Assembly (NCBI GenBank): GCA_003248755.1
Contig: QFQW01000053.1
Coordinates: 1 to 24,723, forward strand
DNA from: Chryseobacterium sp.
GTDB lineage: Bacteria; Bacteroidota; Bacteroidia; Flavobacteriales; Weeksellaceae
Length of the DNA stretch: 24,723 nucleotides
Direction: 5' to 3'
In this document: one piece after another, positions 1 through 7,389 of the stretch
How the letters are laid out: each line of letters opens with the position of its first letter
How positions within the stretch are numbered: the first letter of the stretch is position 1
The notes under the pieces: model-generated
What the model saw: the letters and a program-made list of their open reading frames with translations, nothing else
What the model was told of the DNA's origin: nothing
Databases searched by the model: none
Made by a program: the position numbers and the translations under genes

Positions 1-309
1 CAAGGTGGAATCATTGTTTATTCTTTGGCATTACAATATCCGGAACTATTCAATAAAATTGCTTGTTTAAGTTCTTTCCCGGAAGAAAAAATGCTTAAAA
101 ACATTGTGAAGGACAAAAAGAAATATGAGAAATTACGGTTCTTTGTTTCTCACGGAACAGACGACGCTGTCATCCCATTGGAGTGGGCGAAGAAAGGAGC
201 TGAATTGCTTTATGATCTTAGCGCTTACTTCTCCTTCCGAGAGTACATGAACGGGCATGGTGTGAATCAGAAAAACTATCTTGATCTGATGGACTTTTTC
301 AAGAAATAA
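1..309 (+). CDS. alpha/beta hydrolase, phospholipase/carboxylesterase type (3' part only)
   Basis: The gene enters from the left edge already in frame; the first visible codons read QGGIIVYSLALQ. That is what follows the nucleophile serine of a G-x-S-x-G elbow (typically GFSQGG), so the catalytic Ser lies just outside the window. The catalytic Asp is probably in GTDDAVIP, and the catalytic His in the GHGV segment about 20 residues before the stop. This matches the Abhydrolase_2 family of small cytoplasmic serine esterases that hydrolyse acyl or carboxyl esters. Substrate cannot be told. A strong bidirectional hairpin terminator follows. The family is fairly sure; the 5' end is unseen. Confidence 0.8.
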   Translation, partial: QGGIIVYSLALQYPELFNKIACLSSFPEEKMLKNIVKDKKKYEKLRFFVSHGTDDAVIPLEWAKKGAELLYDLSAYFSFREYMNGHGVNQKNYLDLMDFFKK

Positions 310-316
310 AACAAAA

Positions 317-350
317 ATCCCGAACAAAAATTGATGTTCGGGATTTTTTT
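317..350. terminator. bidirectional Rho-independent terminator
   Basis: ATCCCGAACA (317-326) pairs perfectly with TGTTCGGGAT (335-344) across an 8-nt loop, followed by a T run to 350. The minus strand also has a T-rich tail after the stem. It sits between two convergent genes (stops at 309 and 373), so it can serve both. Confidence 0.9.
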
Positions 351-372
351 ATGTTTTGAATTCAATTTCAAA

Positions 373-1671
373 TTAAGAATTCATCAGGTCTTCAATCTCT
401 TCTACAGTAATCGGAATATTGGCCATTAGATTGAAGGGCTTTCCGGAAGCCTGAATCACATAATCATCCTCAATTCTAACTCCGAAACCTTCTGCAGGAA
501 TATAGAAACCGGGCTCATTCGTAAATACCATATTTTCTACAAAATCATCTGTCAAGATTCCATAATCGTGTGTGTCCAATCCCATATGGTGGGATGTCCC
601 GTGCATCATATATTTTTTGTAAGCGGGCCATTTTGGATCTTCGTTCTGAACATCAGCTTTATCAATTAATCCTAATTGCAATAATTCTGAAGTATAAACT
701 TCGCCCATTTCTTTGTGGAATCTATACCAGTTATTTCCTGCAACCAATCTGTCTTCCGCCTCAACTTTGCATCTTAAAACCGAATTGTAAATCTCTTTCT
801 GTCTGTCAGAATATTTTCCGCTCACGGGGATTGTTCTTGTTAAATCTGATGAATAATTTGCATATTCTGCACCAACATCCAATAGAATCACATCACCATC
901 TTTACATTGCATATTATTAGCGATGTAATGCAAAACATTCGCATTGTTTCCGCTAGCAATAATTGGAGTGTAAGCAAAACCTTTACTTCTGTTTTTTACA
1001 AATTCATGGATTAATTCTGCTTCGATCTCATATTCCCAGACATTTGGTTTTACAAAATTTAATAATCTTCTGATTCCTTTTTCTGTAATGTTACAAGCAT
1101 TTTGAATCAAAGCCAATTCTTCCGGTTCTTTGATACTTCTCAAACGCTGAAGAATTGGATTGCTTCTTTTATAATTGTGCATCGGGAAATCTGCCTGCAC
1201 TTTTTTGATGAAACGATCTTCTCTCAATTCGGTTTCAACGGCATTTCTGTAATGTTCATTTTTGTTGAGATAAATATTTTCAGCCTCATACATCAGGTTT
1301 TTGAAGACTTTATCAAAATCGCTCAGCCAATAAACGGTTTTAATTCCAGAAACTGCAGAAGCATTTTCTTTTGTCAGCTTCTCTCCTTCCCAAACTGCAA
1401 TATGATCATTGGTTTCTCTCAAAAATAATATCTCATGATTTTCTTCAAGATAAGCATCAGGAAAAATTACCAATATACTTTCTTCCTGGTCTACTCCACT
1501 CAGATAAAAAATATCTCTGTGCTGTTGAAAAGGCATTGTAGAATCTGCACTGATGGGATATATATCGTTGGAGTTGAAAACTGCTAAAGATTTTGGTAAA
1601 AGTTTTTCTGCAAACTTTTTTCTGTTTTTTACGAAAAGTGAACTTGGAATTTGTTCGTATTTTGTTGTCAT
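373..1671 (-). CDS. pepP: Xaa-Pro aminopeptidase (aminopeptidase P, M24B)
   Basis: Cytosolic metallo-exopeptidase that removes N-terminal residues preceding proline. The 432-residue product has the AMP_N domain (about 1-160) followed by the pita-bread M24 catalytic domain (about 175-430). The five dinuclear-metal ligands are visible: D265 (LLDVGAEY), D276 (SSDLTR), H361 (GTSHHMG), E386 (NEPGFY) and E401 (RIEDDYV), plus H368 in DTHDYG. Length agrees with E. coli PepP (about 440 aa). The ATG at 1671 gives MTTKYEQIP, directly before the conserved N-terminal region; no strong Shine-Dalgarno is seen, as usual in this phylum. A candidate promoter lies at 1725-1759. Monocistronic, convergent with the hydrolase to its left. 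Confident. Confidence 0.95.
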   Translation of the reverse strand: MTTKYEQIPSSLFVKNRKKFAEKLLPKSLAVFNSNDIYPISADSTMPFQQHRDIFYLSGVDQEESILVIFPDAYLEENHEILFLRETNDHIAVWEGEKLTKENASAVSGIKTVYWLSDFDKVFKNLMYEAENIYLNKNEHYRNAVETELREDRFIKKVQADFPMHNYKRSNPILQRLRSIKEPEELALIQNACNITEKGIRRLLNFVKPNVWEYEIEAELIHEFVKNRSKGFAYTPIIASGNNANVLHYIANNMQCKDGDVILLDVGAEYANYSSDLTRTIPVSGKYSDRQKEIYNSVLRCKVEAEDRLVAGNNWYRFHKEMGEVYTSELLQLGLIDKADVQNEDPKWPAYKKYMMHGTSHHMGLDTHDYGILTDDFVENMVFTNEPGFYIPAEGFGVRIEDDYVIQASGKPFNLMANIPITVEEIEDLMNS

Positions 1672-1724
1672 CCTGTAATGAATTTGAATTAATTTTTCTC
1701 TTGAAGTTCAAAAGAAACTGTGTC

Positions 1725-1759
1725 CAAATTTACAAAACCTAAAAAGACTAATTCTCAAA
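1725..1759 (-). promoter_or_regulatory. candidate Bacteroidetes-type promoter for pepP
   Basis: Read on the minus strand, TTTG (1759-1756) is followed after 23 nt by TAAATTTG (1732-1725), matching the TAnnTTTG -7 element with an upstream TTG -33 element. The spacer is at the long end of the reported range. It lies about 55 nt before the pepP ATG. Confidence 0.5.
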
Positions 1760-1789
1760 CTAATCCTTAAATTTTTCATAAAACCTCTA

Positions 1790-1826
1790 TTTGCCTAGTA
1801 ATTCTTAAAATTTTCTTTTATATTTG
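1790..1826 (+). promoter_or_regulatory. candidate promoter for the two-esterase operon
   Basis: TATATTTG (1819-1826) matches the TAnnTTTG -7 element. The only upstream TTG (1791-1793) is 25 nt away, longer than ideal, so the -33 part is doubtful. It sits 19 nt before the ATG at 1846. Confidence 0.5.
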
Positions 1827-1845
1827 AGAAGCAATATAATGATAG

Positions 1846-2820
1846 ATGAAAATCACAGGCAGAGTCATACTTGTCACTTCTCTTCTCATTCTCAGTATCT
1901 TGAGTTATAAAATGAGCACAAACAAAAAAAATCCGGACATCAACCTACCAAAACCAAAATTCGAATACAATGTTCAAAGAGATGTTCCTTACAAAAGTGA
2001 TTCTGAAAGTGATTATTTGAAACTGGATATTTATCAACCAAAAAACATCAAAAAAAGGAAGCTTCCGGTTGTCATTTATCTTCATGGCGGTGCTTGGACA
2101 AGGGGGAATAAGGATGCTGTCCAGAATAATTTCCGAGCTTATATCATGGAGGAATTGATTAAAAATCAATATGCAGTTATCAGTATCAATTACACCTTGC
2201 TAAATAAAAATACGCATCTTGAGCAACCATTGCAAGATACAAAAGATGCTCTGGATTGGATTAATAAAAATACTGAAAAGTACAATTTGGACATTCATAA
2301 TGTAGGAATCTGGGGTGGATCCGCAGGTGGACACATTGCACTTTTGACAGCTTACAATCAGCAAAACAAATTACCGGTCGCTTTAAAATATGTAATTAAT
2401 TACTTTGCGCCCACAGACCTTACAAAGTTATTCAAAACTGATGCAAGTTCGCTTCTTCTCACTTTTTTCAAAATCTATTCTCCTGATAGATACAATTTAC
2501 GAAAAGAAAAGATAATGGAATTAACAGGATTTGATATTAGTAAAGATAAATCCGATGCTCAGAAAAAATGTGATGATTTTTCTCCTATCAGATATATTTC
2601 CAGAAAAACTATTCCTACACTTATTTTTCATGGTACAGAAGATAGCATTGTTGATATTTCGCAATCTCAGTTACTAAAAGAAACTCTAGAAAAAAACAAA
2701 GTCTATCATCAGTTTTTCATATTAGAAAAAGCAAAACACTCCTTCAGTAACATTACTAAAGAAGAAGCTCAGGATATTGCAAAAAAAACTGTTGATTTTA
2801 TAAAATCCCAAACCAAATAA
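1846..2820 (+). CDS. alpha/beta hydrolase (BD-FAE / Hydrolase_3-like esterase), membrane-anchored or exported
   Basis: A 324-residue esterase/lipase. Residues 7-20 form a hydrophobic N-terminal segment (signal anchor or signal peptide, no obvious lipobox), so it probably acts in the periplasm or at the membrane. The hydrolase fold shows the oxyanion-hole motif HGGAW (80-84), the nucleophile elbow GGSAGG (Ser159), the acid Asp266 in GTED and the catalytic His298 in KHSF. This is the layout of carbohydrate or short-acyl esterases of the BD-FAE group. The substrate is unknown. Its stop codon overlaps the next ATG by one base (TAATG), so it is probably translationally coupled to the second esterase. 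Both may act on the same ester-decorated substrate; that is inference. Confidence 0.85.
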   Translation: MKITGRVILVTSLLILSILSYKMSTNKKNPDINLPKPKFEYNVQRDVPYKSDSESDYLKLDIYQPKNIKKRKLPVVIYLHGGAWTRGNKDAVQNNFRAYIMEELIKNQYAVISINYTLLNKNTHLEQPLQDTKDALDWINKNTEKYNLDIHNVGIWGGSAGGHIALLTAYNQQNKLPVALKYVINYFAPTDLTKLFKTDASSLLLTFFKIYSPDRYNLRKEKIMELTGFDISKDKSDAQKKCDDFSPIRYISRKTIPTLIFHGTEDSIVDISQSQLLKETLEKNKVYHQFFILEKAKHSFSNITKEEAQDIAKKTVDFIKSQTK

Positions 2821-3959
2821 TGAGAACTAAATTCTTTGGTTTTTTACTAATTTTTTCAATCATGATTTCTTCTCAGCAAATCACTTTCAGAATTGTAAAA
2901 CTTCCGGTTAATACTCAAAAAAATGCAGAGTTATTTTTAGCTTCAGGAATCAATGGATGGAAACCAAATGATAGTCAGTTTAAATTTGAAAAAAAAACAG
3001 ATGGATTTTATTCTCTTACAATCCCTGAACAAAATAATCCATTTGAATATAAAATAACTCTAGGAAACTGGGATTTTTCTGAGACTGATGAAAACGGAAA
3101 TCCTATCAGCAATTATGTTTTTGATAATAAAATTAATACTGACAAAATCATCAATATCGAAATCGACGGCTGGAGCAAACCAAAAGAAAAAAAACATACC
3201 ACCACTTCTAATGTTAAAACCCTAAGTGAGAATTTTAAAATTCCACAACTTAAAACAACAAGAAAAATTTGGATTTATTTACCTCCGGATTATAATAGTT
3301 CCAACAAAAAATATCCTGTGATCTATATGCACGACGGACAAAATCTGTTTGACGAATTCACGAGTTTTTCCGGAGAATGGAGTGTAGATGAAACACTAAA
3401 TGAACTCTACAAAGAAACAGGACAATCTGCTATTGTAGTTGGGATTGATAACGGTGGAGAAAAACGATTAGCAGAATATTCCCCTTGGAATAATGATAAA
3501 TATAAAACTAAAGGCGAAGGTGATTTGTATGTGGATTTTCTAGTAAAAACACTTAAACCGTACATTGATAAAACTTATAGAACCCGGAAACAATCGTCAA
3601 AAACCTTAATTATGGGAAGTTCTATGGGTGGTCTGATTTCGCTTTATGCTTCCGTAAAATATCCAAATATTTTTGGAAACGCCGGGATTTTCAGTCCTGC
3701 ATTCTGGTTTGTTTCCAAGAATCTGAATCAATATTTGAATCTTAACAAAAATAATCTGAAAAATTCGAAGTTTTATTTTGTTGCCGGTAAAAATGAAGAT
3801 GAAACAATGGTTCCGGAAATCAGCTCTGTACAATCTAAACTTTTGAAAGAATATGTCCCAAAAGAAAATATTGTTATAAAAATAGATGAAGACGGAACAC
3901 ACTCTGAAAACTACTGGAAGAGAGAGTTGAAACAGGCTGTGGCTTGGTTGCTGAAATAA
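2820..3959 (+). CDS. secreted esterase with N-terminal CBM48/AMPK-type module and PF00756 esterase domain
   Basis: A 379-residue exported enzyme. It has a signal peptide (residues 1 to about 19), an early-set beta-sandwich resembling the glycogen-binding CBM48/AMPK1 family (about 21-117, with FLASGINGW and FEYKITLG), a short linker, then a putative-esterase (Fes/esterase D, PF00756) domain from about 140. The nucleophile is Ser268 in MGSSMGGL and the likely catalytic His is 361 in DGTHSENYW. The family covers feruloyl and acetyl-xylan esterases, siderophore esterases and trehalose mycolyltransferases, so the exact substrate is open. It is coupled to the upstream esterase by a 1-nt overlap. 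A cytoplasmic paralogue with the same domain order starts at 23793. Confidence 0.85.
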   Translation: MRTKFFGFLLIFSIMISSQQITFRIVKLPVNTQKNAELFLASGINGWKPNDSQFKFEKKTDGFYSLTIPEQNNPFEYKITLGNWDFSETDENGNPISNYVFDNKINTDKIINIEIDGWSKPKEKKHTTTSNVKTLSENFKIPQLKTTRKIWIYLPPDYNSSNKKYPVIYMHDGQNLFDEFTSFSGEWSVDETLNELYKETGQSAIVVGIDNGGEKRLAEYSPWNNDKYKTKGEGDLYVDFLVKTLKPYIDKTYRTRKQSSKTLIMGSSMGGLISLYASVKYPNIFGNAGIFSPAFWFVSKNLNQYLNLNKNNLKNSKFYFVAGKNEDETMVPEISSVQSKLLKEYVPKENIVIKIDEDGTHSENYWKRELKQAVAWLLK

Positions 3960-4003
3960 ATTTCAAAACAAAAAAGCTTACATCCCATTCAAAACAAAAA
4001 CAC

Positions 4004-4011
4004 TAAATTTG
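4004..4011 (+). promoter_or_regulatory. candidate -7 element for rbfA
   Basis: TAAATTTG matches TAnnTTTG and ends 8 nt before the rbfA ATG, implying a very short leader. No clear TTG -33 element lies at the usual spacing. Confidence 0.4.
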
Positions 4012-4019
4012 CAAAACTT

Positions 4020-4379
4020 ATGGAAAGCAACAGACAAAGAAAAGTAGCGCAAATTATTCAGGAAGATATGGCAGAGCTCTTCCGCAAACAGGCATCAGAA
4101 AGCAAGCAGAGCTTTTTGGTTTCGGTTTCTGATGTAAAAGTCACAGCCGATCTTAGTATTGCCAAAATATACCTTAGTATTTTTCCGGCAGAATTACGCA
4201 CGCCAATCATGAAGGAAATCAATACCAATAATGCCTTTTACCGCAACTATATCGGACAAAAAATGGGGAAACAAGTCAGAATTATTCCTCAGTTATCTTT
4301 TTATCTGGATACAACTCTAGATGATGTAGAACGCATCGAAAAGGAACTAAAAGGCGAAGGCGACAATCCTATTTTGTAA
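4020..4379 (+). CDS. rbfA: 30S ribosome-binding factor A
   Basis: Ribosome maturation factor that binds the 30S subunit and helps process the 5' end of 16S rRNA. The 119-residue length is typical. The sequence has the KH-like RbfA pattern: MESNRQRKVAQIIQEDMAEL at the N-terminus, SVSDVKVTADLSIAKIYLS in the middle, and near the end PQLSFYLDTTLDDVERIEKEL, where R-x-x-P-x-L-x-F-x-x-D-x-x is the family signature. The ATG at 4020 follows a TAAATTTG box. It is 2 nt upstream of the LolE-like permease start, so the two are probably cotranscribed. This rbfA-permease pairing is, as far as I recall, common in flavobacteria. Confidence 0.95.
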   Translation: MESNRQRKVAQIIQEDMAELFRKQASESKQSFLVSVSDVKVTADLSIAKIYLSIFPAELRTPIMKEINTNNAFYRNYIGQKMGKQVRIIPQLSFYLDTTLDDVERIEKELKGEGDNPIL

Positions 4380-4381
4380 GT

Positions 4382-5587
4382 TTGAAGAACGCTTTTTACA
4401 TAGCATCCCGTTATCTGACTGCAAAAAAAGGCAGTACAGCAGTCACATTCATTACTTGGTTAGCCGCATTTGCAATGGTAGCAGCTGTCGCAGCAATGTT
4501 CATTATCATTTCTGTTTTTTCCGGCTTGGAAGAACTTAATAAAGATATGATTGCCAACCTGCATGCTGATCTTACAATAAAAAGCAAAACAGGCAAGGTT
4601 ATTACCGATATCAATAAAATTCAAAACATTTTGATGAAAGATGATAATATCATTCATTTTTCTAAAGTCATTGAAGAAAAAGCCTATCTCGGTTATAAAA
4701 ATAATGGAGAAATTGCCTATTTGAGAGGTGTAGATTCTGCTTACACAAGCGTCAATCCAATTAATGACAATTTGTTTTACGGAAAATACCCAAGTTTCAA
4801 GTACAGTAATGAAGTGATTATGGATAACGGACTGGATAATAGATTATCACTGCCCGTTAACTCCAGTGAGGATTTTGCAACATTACTGATGCCCAAACCG
4901 GGGAAAGGAATCATACAACAAGAGAATGACATCTTTAATAAAAAAGACATCTATGTAACCGGAATTTTTCCGGGAAATGAACAACTTGATAATTACATTA
5001 TCGCACCATTGGAACTGGCACAGGAACTTCTTAGTCTTCCAAAATCTGCTTGTTATCAAATTGTAATTAAATTAAGAGATCCCTTATCTGCAGAATCTGT
5101 AAAATCAGAATTAATATCAAAGCTTGACAATAATACCGTATCGATCAATACAAAATCAGAAGAAAATGCTGCATTTTGGAAGATGATCAACACAGAAAAA
5201 CTGATGATTTATTTGATATTTGGTTTAGTTATCTTCATTACAACATTTAATCTGGCGGGAGCAATCACTATTTTACAACTGGATAAAAAAGATCAGGCAA
5301 AATCATTGATTGCTTTAGGTTTTAATTTGAAAAACCTACGGCTTATTTATTTTTTCACGGGTTTTCTGATTGTAATGCTTGGCGTTTTATGTGGATTGTT
5401 AATTGGTAGTGCTATATGCTACCTACAAATCAATACAGGTCTTTTCCGAGCTAGTGAAAGTTTGCCTTTTCCTGTTAAGATAGAAATATGGAACTATATT
5501 ATTGTAGCTATTGTAGCCCTATTTTTTGGATTGTCAATTTCTTGGATATTTTCAAAAATTAATAAACGACATATTATTGAAAAATAA
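4382..5587 (+). CDS. lolE: ABC transporter permease, LolC/LolE (FtsX/MacB_PCD) family
   Basis: Inner-membrane permease of the lipoprotein-releasing type, which extracts mature lipoproteins from the inner membrane for delivery to the outer membrane. Four membrane segments are visible, at about 22-46, 274-298, 321-348 and 370-391, with a large periplasmic MacB-like domain between the first two: the LolC/E architecture at normal length (401 aa). The start is a TTG (4382) two bases after the rbfA stop; it gives MKNAFYIASRYL, the family's conserved N-terminus, and the first in-frame ATG is already inside membrane segment 1. No lolD ATPase is adjacent. Family is sure; LolE rather than another MacB-like permease is likely. 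Confidence 0.85.
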   Translation: MKNAFYIASRYLTAKKGSTAVTFITWLAAFAMVAAVAAMFIIISVFSGLEELNKDMIANLHADLTIKSKTGKVITDINKIQNILMKDDNIIHFSKVIEEKAYLGYKNNGEIAYLRGVDSAYTSVNPINDNLFYGKYPSFKYSNEVIMDNGLDNRLSLPVNSSEDFATLLMPKPGKGIIQQENDIFNKKDIYVTGIFPGNEQLDNYIIAPLELAQELLSLPKSACYQIVIKLRDPLSAESVKSELISKLDNNTVSINTKSEENAAFWKMINTEKLMIYLIFGLVIFITTFNLAGAITILQLDKKDQAKSLIALGFNLKNLRLIYFFTGFLIVMLGVLCGLLIGSAICYLQINTGLFRASESLPFPVKIEIWNYIIVAIVALFFGLSISWIFSKINKRHIIEK

Positions 5588-5624
5588 ACTCATTAATCCT
5601 TTATAGAATCATTTTAAAAATATA

Positions 5625-5660
5625 AGAGAGTCATAAACTTTGGATTCTCTTTTTTTATTT
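5625..5660 (+). terminator. Rho-independent terminator after the rbfA-lolE operon
   Basis: AGAGAGTC (5625-5632) pairs with GATTCTCT (5643-5650), 8 bp with one G-U pair, followed by a run of seven T. It lies about 40 nt after the permease stop. Confidence 0.8.
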
Positions 5661-5689
5661 TAAGAAATCCCCGTTCATAGTCATTTAAT

Positions 5690-5941
5690 TTAACCTGAGT
5701 TCGGTATAACTATATTTTAAACAATTGATTTTCAAAAATTTAATTATTTTATCGCAAAGAAATATTTACTTTTTGAAATGCTTTTAAGCTATACAATGTC
5801 ACTTCGTTTATCAAAGTAATACAACATTTTGTATTACTTTAATAAGTTTCACGTCTTAGTTTATTTTAAATTTTTAAAAATCAAACAGTTAAGTCTATTT
5901 AATTTTGTATTTTATAGATTCTTATCCCGAACTCACGTTAA
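5690..5941. mobile_element. MITE-like element or IS remnant with 20-bp terminal inverted repeats
   Basis: TTAACCTGAGTTCGGTATAA (5690-5709) is inverted at 5922-5941 (TTATCCCGAACTCACGTTAA), an 18/20 match. Further in, a second inverted pair of 19 nt (5725-5743 and 5866-5884) matches 18/19, but at unequal distances from the two ends. A perfect 12-bp hairpin (5813-5840) lies near the centre. No ORF of useful length is inside. TTAA at both outer ends could be a 4-bp target duplication or simply the end of the repeat. It fits a non-autonomous miniature element; the parent family is not identified. The 471-nt gap 5588-6058 contains this, the terminator before it and about 115 nt of AT-rich leader. 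Confidence 0.65.
5813..5840. repeat. perfect 12-bp inverted repeat (hairpin) inside the MITE-like element
   Basis: AAAGTAATACAA (5813-5824) and TTGTATTACTTT (5829-5840) are exact reverse complements around a 4-nt CATT loop. Both flanks add four more complementary bases after one mismatch (TTAT/ATAA). No T run follows on either strand, so it is not a typical terminator. Confidence 0.85.
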
Positions 5942-6058
5942 TCTTTTCTAAGTCACTTTAACACAGATTTACAGTTACTTAAAAGAAACTTAAAAAATAC
6001 TGATTACTATAATTTTAAATAAAATATGAATTAATTTTACAGAATTAATTTCTTTGAA

Positions 6059-7195
6059 ATGAAACATAAAATTATTTTATTATTTTTTGCATTTGCAAAT
6101 ATCATGAATGCTCAGATTCCTACCGGATATTATGATGGAACTGCTGGATTGACCGGCTTTGCCCTAAAAACCAAACTTGCTCAGATTATTACCAATGGAT
6201 CAAGAGATATGGGCTATGGAAGCGGGACAGGGGGATTGTGGCTTGGATATAAAACAACCGATATTGATAAATATTATGAAAACGACGGAACTGTCATTGA
6301 CATGTATTCCGAAAATCCAACTGCCAATACTCCCGGAGTAAGCAATGATCCTTATGAATTCAAATGGGGGCAAGCCAGTGCTGGGGGTAATCAGTGTGGG
6401 AATTATTCCGGAGAAGGTAGTTGCTATAACAGAGAACACTCTTTACCAAAAACATACTTTGGTGGAATAGATGCTGTTCCAATGTCTCATGACATTCATT
6501 TTGTCATTCCAACGGATGGTTATACCAATTCGAAAAGAGGCGACTATCCTTATGGAGAAGTATCTTCTGCAACTTGGACTTCTAAAAACGGAACCAAGGT
6601 TGGACAGAGCAAAGTTCCTGGTTATAGCGGTTCTGTTTTTGAACCTATTAATGAGTTCAAAGGAGATTTTGCAAGAATGGCTTTATATTTTGTAACCAGG
6701 TATGAAGACAAATTAACTTCTTTCAGCCAATATCAAACTGCATCTAGTCCTTTGGATGGATCCAAAAATAGAGGATTGCAACTGTGGTATCTTAATCTGA
6801 TGCTGAAATGGAGTGAGCAGGATCCGGTTTCTCAAAAAGAGATCGACAGAAATAATGCCGCTTATACCTTTCAAGGAAACAGAAACCCATTCATCGATCA
6901 TCCTGAATGGATAGCTGAAATATGGGGGCTTTCTCCTCTTTCTGTTGATGATAGCTCTTTCTCTAAAAATTTACAAATTGCTCCAAATCCTGTAAAAGAA
7001 AATACCATTTTTGTGACAGGAGACAAAGATCTAAAACAATTCAAAAAAGCATTCATTTACAACATGGTTGGGCAGAATGTTCAGACAATTGAAAATCCTT
7101 TTCAAACCGGAAATACAATTACTTTGAAAAATTTACCAAAGGGAATCTATATCCTAAAAACCGGAGAATTAAACACAAAATTTATTGTTGAATAA
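6059..7195 (+). CDS. secreted endonuclease I family nuclease with T9SS sorting domain (copy 1)
   Basis: Extracellular sugar-non-specific nuclease of the endonuclease I / NucM / Vvn type (PF04231). The 378-residue preprotein has a signal peptide ending near NAQ (about 1-19) and a catalytic domain (about 20-295) with CYNREHSLP (catalytic His127), the Mg-site region SHDIHFVIPTDG (145-154) and an Asn-rich QKEIDRNNAAY stretch with RNPFIDHPEW. From about 298 a T9SS type A sorting domain begins (SKNLQIAPNP) and ends in KGIYILKTGELNTKFIVE. This sends the protein across the outer membrane and is usually cleaved there. Cys113 and Cys122 flank the active site and may form a disulfide. First of three tandem paralogues, with its own terminator. 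Confidence 0.92.
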   Translation: MKHKIILLFFAFANIMNAQIPTGYYDGTAGLTGFALKTKLAQIITNGSRDMGYGSGTGGLWLGYKTTDIDKYYENDGTVIDMYSENPTANTPGVSNDPYEFKWGQASAGGNQCGNYSGEGSCYNREHSLPKTYFGGIDAVPMSHDIHFVIPTDGYTNSKRGDYPYGEVSSATWTSKNGTKVGQSKVPGYSGSVFEPINEFKGDFARMALYFVTRYEDKLTSFSQYQTASSPLDGSKNRGLQLWYLNLMLKWSEQDPVSQKEIDRNNAAYTFQGNRNPFIDHPEWIAEIWGLSPLSVDDSSFSKNLQIAPNPVKENTIFVTGDKDLKQFKKAFIYNMVGQNVQTIENPFQTGNTITLKNLPKGIYILKTGELNTKFIVE

Positions 7196-7216
7196 TCTTT
7201 TGAAATACATAATAAA

Positions 7217-7250
7217 AGAAAGACAGATAATTTTTCTGTCTTTTTTATTT
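7217..7250 (+). terminator. Rho-independent terminator after nuclease copy 1
   Basis: AAAGACAG (7219-7226) pairs with CTGTCTTT (7236-7243), extended by flanking A-T and G-U pairs and a T-rich tail. It separates copy 1 from copy 2, so the copies appear to be separate transcription units. Confidence 0.8.
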
Positions 7251-7370
7251 TAACAATCATAATAAACTTTTATTAAATAATTAATTAGAATTTATTAATA
7301 ATCCAATAAAATAAACACTATATTGTTAAAAAAAATTTATTTTTTTTGTAGAATTATTTTATACCTTTAG

Positions 7371-7389
7371 CGCCCTTAATTTTTTTGAA
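7371..7389 (+). repeat. 19-nt leader shared by nuclease copies 2 and 3 (first instance)
   Basis: CGCCCTTAATTTTTTTGAA directly precedes the ATG of copy 2 and is identical to 8643-8661 before copy 3. The surrounding intergenic DNA is not alike, so this is either a recent-duplication remnant or a conserved 5' UTR / translation-enhancing segment. Copy 1 keeps only the last TTTGAA. Confidence 0.8.

Noticed and set aside
570..920. 116-codon plus-strand open frame inside pepP
   Set aside because: It lies wholly antisense to a gene with all metal ligands conserved and its product shows no domain pattern.
6028..6051. Direct repeat GAATTAATTT (6028-6037, 6042-6051) before nuclease copy 1 as an operator
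   Set aside because: Low-complexity AT sequence; repeats of this kind are expected by chance here and copies 2 and 3 lack it.
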